The translations under genes were made by a program, and so were the position numbers. A DNA stretch of 7,795 nucleotides from Candidatus Cloacimonadota bacterium (lineage in GTDB: Bacteria; Hydrothermota; E44-bin80): positions 1-7,795 of the forward strand of contig SOKM01000346.1 of NCBI GenBank assembly GCA_004375785.1, read 5' to 3'. This document shows positions 5,633 through 7,795 of the stretch, piece after piece; positions within the stretch are counted from its first letter, which is position 1, and the number at the start of each line of letters is the position of its first letter. A model generated the notes under the pieces. It was given only the letters and a program-made list of their open reading frames with translations. It had not been told where the DNA came from and ran no database searches.

Positions 5633-6982
5633 CTAAGTGAAGAGGGATATGGCATACATAAGGGTGAAGACACCTATTATATCGCCTATACTCGTTATTA
5701 ATGGGATAACGATATTGCTCGGGTCCATCCCCATTCTATATGAAAGTGATGCAAGAAGAAAATCAAGCAAGAAGGATGAAAAGACTATAATAAAAAGTGT
5801 AAATACTGATATATAAAGAAGCGTTAAGAGGGAAGGAATTGCCACACCAATCACAATTGCACCTACATAGGTGACAAGAGCAGCAACAGGAGAAATAGCA
5901 ACCCAGAAACCTGTTGCTGCAAGAAGATGGTCAAGCAAATACCTATTTATTTTAAAAGGGCTAAAAAATCCAAGATGCATTCCTGATGAGAACCGTGCTC
6001 CAAAGATACCTCCTATGCTTCCTGATTTTGCAATCACCTGAGGGACGAGTATTAAAAGCCCTGGAATGAGGAGTAGACTTTTCTCTTTATAATGGAGGAT
6101 TAATCCTGAAAAGATACCAAGAATACCGCAGAGATATAGCACTCCTACAGATTGTTTAACGATACACTTGAATCTATACCTTAAAGGGAAAACATCTCTT
6201 CTCTTTTTCTTCTTCTTCTTTCTTCTTTTACCTTTAATATTAGTGGCAATTAAAAGAGAAAAGATGGATAATGTTAAGAACCAACTTTCATTGAAAGGAA
6301 TTTTCCTAACAATTATTGAAGCAACAAAGATTGCGAGGACAGAAACCACATCACCAAGCATGCCAAGAAGAGGAGCAACAATATTATCAGGGTCAAGATT
6401 TTTATTGAACGATGTGAAGGTCAGAAAGAGTGCAAACGGCTGCAAAAAGATTGTTGCTAAGATGGCAGAAAGGAAAGCAATGATGAGTAGATGGACGGGT
6501 CCAATACTCGGAAGCCCAAATAGAAGAGAGATAAAATGTGCTGCTATTCCAAGAATAAGAGCAACCGCAGCAGTGAGAGAAACCGATGCACCAACATTGT
6601 GCCTGATAATCCTATTGAATGAGAAATGCCTTCCAAGAACTCCTAAATGAAGCATTGTGGATACCCTTGAGCCGAGAGCAGTCCCTATGTTCCCTCTCAG
6701 GTCCATAATAGCAGGGATAAGAATTATTAAACCAGGTATCACTGCCATAGCCGTAGACATCTTTCCCAGTACAGAACCTGCTACAACCTCACCTATAGAA
6801 GTAATAAGAAGAACGGGTAATGACTGGAGCAGTATCTCAACCGCTACATTATACCTTCGTTTTCTCCTATGCCTTCTTTTTTTAGGTTTTACTACCTTTT
6901 TAAGCTTTACAACTTTTTTAGGTCTTATTACTTTCTTTTGTCCTATGGTCTTTTTTCGTTTGCTTTTCTTTTTTAAAGTCAT
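5633..6982 (-). CDS. SLC41/MgtE-type divalent cation transporter with polybasic N-terminus
   Basis: This integral membrane protein probably carries Mg2+ or another divalent cation. It has two copies of the MgtE membrane domain and no CBS domains, the SLC41 arrangement. Copy 1 has PGLIILIPAI...GNIGTALGSR..T.LHLG (83-114) and LDPDNIVAPLLGMLGD (196-211). Copy 2 has PGLLILVPQV...GSIGGIFGAR.SSGMHLG (307-338) and MDPSNIVIPLITSIGD (419-434). The conserved D-P-x-N-I-V-x-P and the GD acidic residue are kept in both. About ten hydrophobic segments run between residues 45 and 449. The first 44 residues are nearly all Lys/Arg with a KKVV(K/R)(P/L)KK pattern, and a second basic run (251-263) lies in the loop between the halves. 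No ribosome site precedes the ATG, so the start is uncertain. It probably partners the PhoU/TrkA-C protein upstream. Confidence 0.88.
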   Translation of the reverse strand: MTLKKKSKRKKTIGQKKVIRPKKVVKLKKVVKPKKRRHRRKRRYNVAVEILLQSLPVLLITSIGEVVAGSVLGKMSTAMAVIPGLIILIPAIMDLRGNIGTALGSRVSTMLHLGVLGRHFSFNRIIRHNVGASVSLTAAVALILGIAAHFISLLFGLPSIGPVHLLIIAFLSAILATIFLQPFALFLTFTSFNKNLDPDNIVAPLLGMLGDVVSVLAIFVASIIVRKIPFNESWFLTLSIFSLLIATNIKGKRRKKKKKKRRDVFPLRYRFKCIVKQSVGVLYLCGILGIFSGLILHYKEKSLLLIPGLLILVPQVIAKSGSIGGIFGARFSSGMHLGFFSPFKINRYLLDHLLAATGFWVAISPVAALVTYVGAIVIGVAIPSLLTLLYISVFTLFIIVFSSFLLDFLLASLSYRMGMDPSNIVIPLITSIGDIIGVFTLMYAISLFT

Positions 6983-7006
6983 AGTATAAATTACAGAGGA
7001 TTCATT

Positions 7007-7035
7007 CTTATACTAACAAGGATTTTTCGAGACAA
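7007..7035 (-). promoter_or_regulatory. Promoter for the cation transporter gene
   Basis: On the minus strand, the -35 box TTGTCT (7030-7035) and the -10 box TATAAG (7007-7012) are 17 bp apart. Transcription would start near 7000, leaving a leader of roughly 20 nt before the ATG at 6982 with no Shine-Dalgarno. The -10 region shares TTAGTAT with the PPIase gene promoter. It means the transporter can be transcribed separately from the gene upstream. Confidence 0.55.
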
Positions 7036-7082
7036 TAAACAAATCCAAAATCGCAATAAAGATTCTTTGGTTTTTGGTATTG

Positions 7083-7121
7083 TAATTTGTGAATTGTTTG
7101 TGATTTGTATATTGAGATTTG
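7083..7121. repeat. AT-rich 7-bp degenerate tandem repeat
   Basis: Four in-phase heptamers ending in TTG run from 7094 to 7121 (TTGTTTG, TGATTTG, TATATTG, AGATTTG), with an out-of-phase TAATTTG at 7083-7089. On the minus strand they read as CAAATCT/CAATATA/CAAATCA/CAAACAA. Similar CAAAT-type low-complexity stretches occur between genes in many candidate-phylum genomes. No function can be assigned. Confidence 0.5.
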
Positions 7122-7154
7122 GAAATTACCATTTGATTTCTATCTTTTCTTGTC

Positions 7155-7198
7155 TCTGATATTCTGGTACTCTGATACTCTGATGCTCTGGTACTCTG
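7155..7198. repeat. Degenerate 8-bp tandem repeat, array 2
   Basis: Five consecutive octamers of the TCTGRTRY family (TCTGATAT, TCTGGTAC, TCTGATAC, TCTGATGC, TCTGGTAC) and a partial sixth (TCTG) make up the array. It ends five bases from the stop codon of the PhoU/TrkA-C gene, on that gene's downstream side, in the same orientation and relative place as array 1 beside pcm. Confidence 0.8.
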
Positions 7199-7203
7199 TC
7201 TGG

Positions 7204-7785
7204 CTATTCCCCCCTTGATTTTACATACTCCTGAACTTTCCTTATCGAAACATCCTTACCTTTAATTAAGAGCACATCATCGACGAGAATTTTTGTGTTT
7301 CCATCAGGTTCTGTTATCCAGTCATCGTTTCTCCTCACGGCAATAACATTAAATCCAGTCACATCATCTATCTCTACTTCCCCCAGTTTCTTACCATCAA
7401 GAAGGGAATTTTTCTCTACAACAAGTTTCATCGTTCTTATCTCCCTTCTGTAAGCAAGATTAATAACAGGATGAACGCCAACATCTCGTATAACAATTTC
7501 AATCAGGTCATCTATGCCATCCGAGATTTCTTTTGCCGCCACACCTATCTGCAAAAGGTTTGCTATTTGTGGAATCTCCTGTTTGGTGTTCCTTGAAAGT
7601 CTGCTAACCATTAGTGCTTCAATCCTGAGTCTATAACTTAGTTCTTTCAGTTCCCTTTTTATCTTTGCTGCTTCATGAGCAAGGTCCACATCATCCTCCA
7701 TTATCGCAGCAAAACCAAGATCTACCATCAACTGGCTCAGACTACGCATCTTTACCAGTATCTCCTTAACATTTCTCTGTGCCAT
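7204..7785 (-). CDS. PhoU-like and TrkA-C (RCK-C) domain protein, probable transporter regulator
   Basis: This is a soluble 193-residue two-domain protein. Residues about 1-105 form a PhoU-like helical bundle with conserved acidic stretches (ME-DDVDLAHEAAKIKRELKEL, 29-49, and ISDGIDDLIE, 87-96). Residues about 115-187 are a TrkA-C/RCK-C ligand-binding domain, with the characteristic LLDGKKLGEVEI (128-139), GFNVIAVRR (144-152), and DDVLLIKGK (169-177). RCK-C domains bind small ligands or ions and control potassium or other ion transport. PhoU-TrkA-C proteins are known next to SLC41/MgtE genes. The ATG is preceded by AGGAGG with a 4-base gap, supporting this start. Gene order and strand suggest it is read before the transporter, 221 bp away. 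The actual ligand is unknown. Confidence 0.88.
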   Translation of the reverse strand: MAQRNVKEILVKMRSLSQLMVDLGFAAIMEDDVDLAHEAAKIKRELKELSYRLRIEALMVSRLSRNTKQEIPQIANLLQIGVAAKEISDGIDDLIEIVIRDVGVHPVINLAYRREIRTMKLVVEKNSLLDGKKLGEVEIDDVTGFNVIAVRRNDDWITEPDGNTKILVDDVLLIKGKDVSIRKVQEYVKSRGE

Positions 7786-7789
7786 TTTC

Positions 7790-7795
7790 CCTCCT
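7790..7795 (-). promoter_or_regulatory. Shine-Dalgarno of the PhoU/TrkA-C gene
   Basis: AGGAGG at the very right edge of the window (minus strand), 4 bases before the ATG, fixes the start. The promoter, or any upstream operon gene, is outside the window. Confidence 0.85.

Noticed and set aside
6168..6989. Two long plus-strand frames antisense to the transporter gene
   Set aside because: They are mirror frames of a clear membrane protein gene. The translated products are Lys/Phe/Leu artefacts of the opposite strand with no ribosome site.

Overview
The window reads as chromosomal DNA from an AT-rich bacterium with a Gram-negative type envelope. The evidence is an LpxL/HtrB-family acyltransferase (lipid A or related envelope lipid), a membrane-anchored SurA/PpiD-type periplasmic foldase, and strong AGGAGG-type ribosome binding sites. 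The intergenic spaces are full of short palindromes and degenerate tandem repeats, a style common in genomes of uncultured candidate phyla (an Omnitrophota- or WOR-3-like lineage would fit). The lineage is a guess, because no marker gene is present.

Layout. (1) Positions 154-3083, minus strand: four overlapping genes read in the order acyltransferase, family 2 glycosyltransferase, surE, pcm. The overlaps are 4, 4 and 11 bp, so this is almost certainly one translationally coupled operon. It pairs envelope lipid/glycan synthesis with the widespread surE-pcm pair (nucleotidase and protein isoaspartate repair). (2) Positions 3084-3437: a divergent intergenic region with a good promoter and Shine-Dalgarno for the rightward gene. 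It also holds a compositionally odd block, rich in TTAC and CpG, on the side of the leftward operon. (3) Positions 3438-5243, plus strand: a 601-residue membrane-anchored peptidyl-prolyl isomerase/chaperone. (4) Positions 5244-5632: a non-coding space between convergent genes holding at least four REP-like palindromes, some apparently nested or branched. (5) Positions 5633-6982, minus strand: an SLC41/MgtE-type divalent cation transporter with two internal repeats and an unusual polybasic N-terminus. (6) Positions 6983-7203: a promoter, a 7-bp AT-rich repeat and an 8-bp repeat array. (7) Positions 7204-7785, minus strand: a PhoU-like plus TrkA-C two-domain protein, probably a ligand-sensing partner of the transporter.

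I do not see a clearly new multi-gene system such as defence, phage or CRISPR. The protein-coding genes are recognisable housekeeping and envelope families. The signals most worth a second look are in the non-coding DNA: the REP-like cluster with a three-way-junction palindrome, the TTAC/CpG block, and an octamer repeat that abuts the stop codons of two unrelated genes. In proteins, the polybasic extension of the transporter and its pairing with the PhoU/TrkA-C protein stand out.
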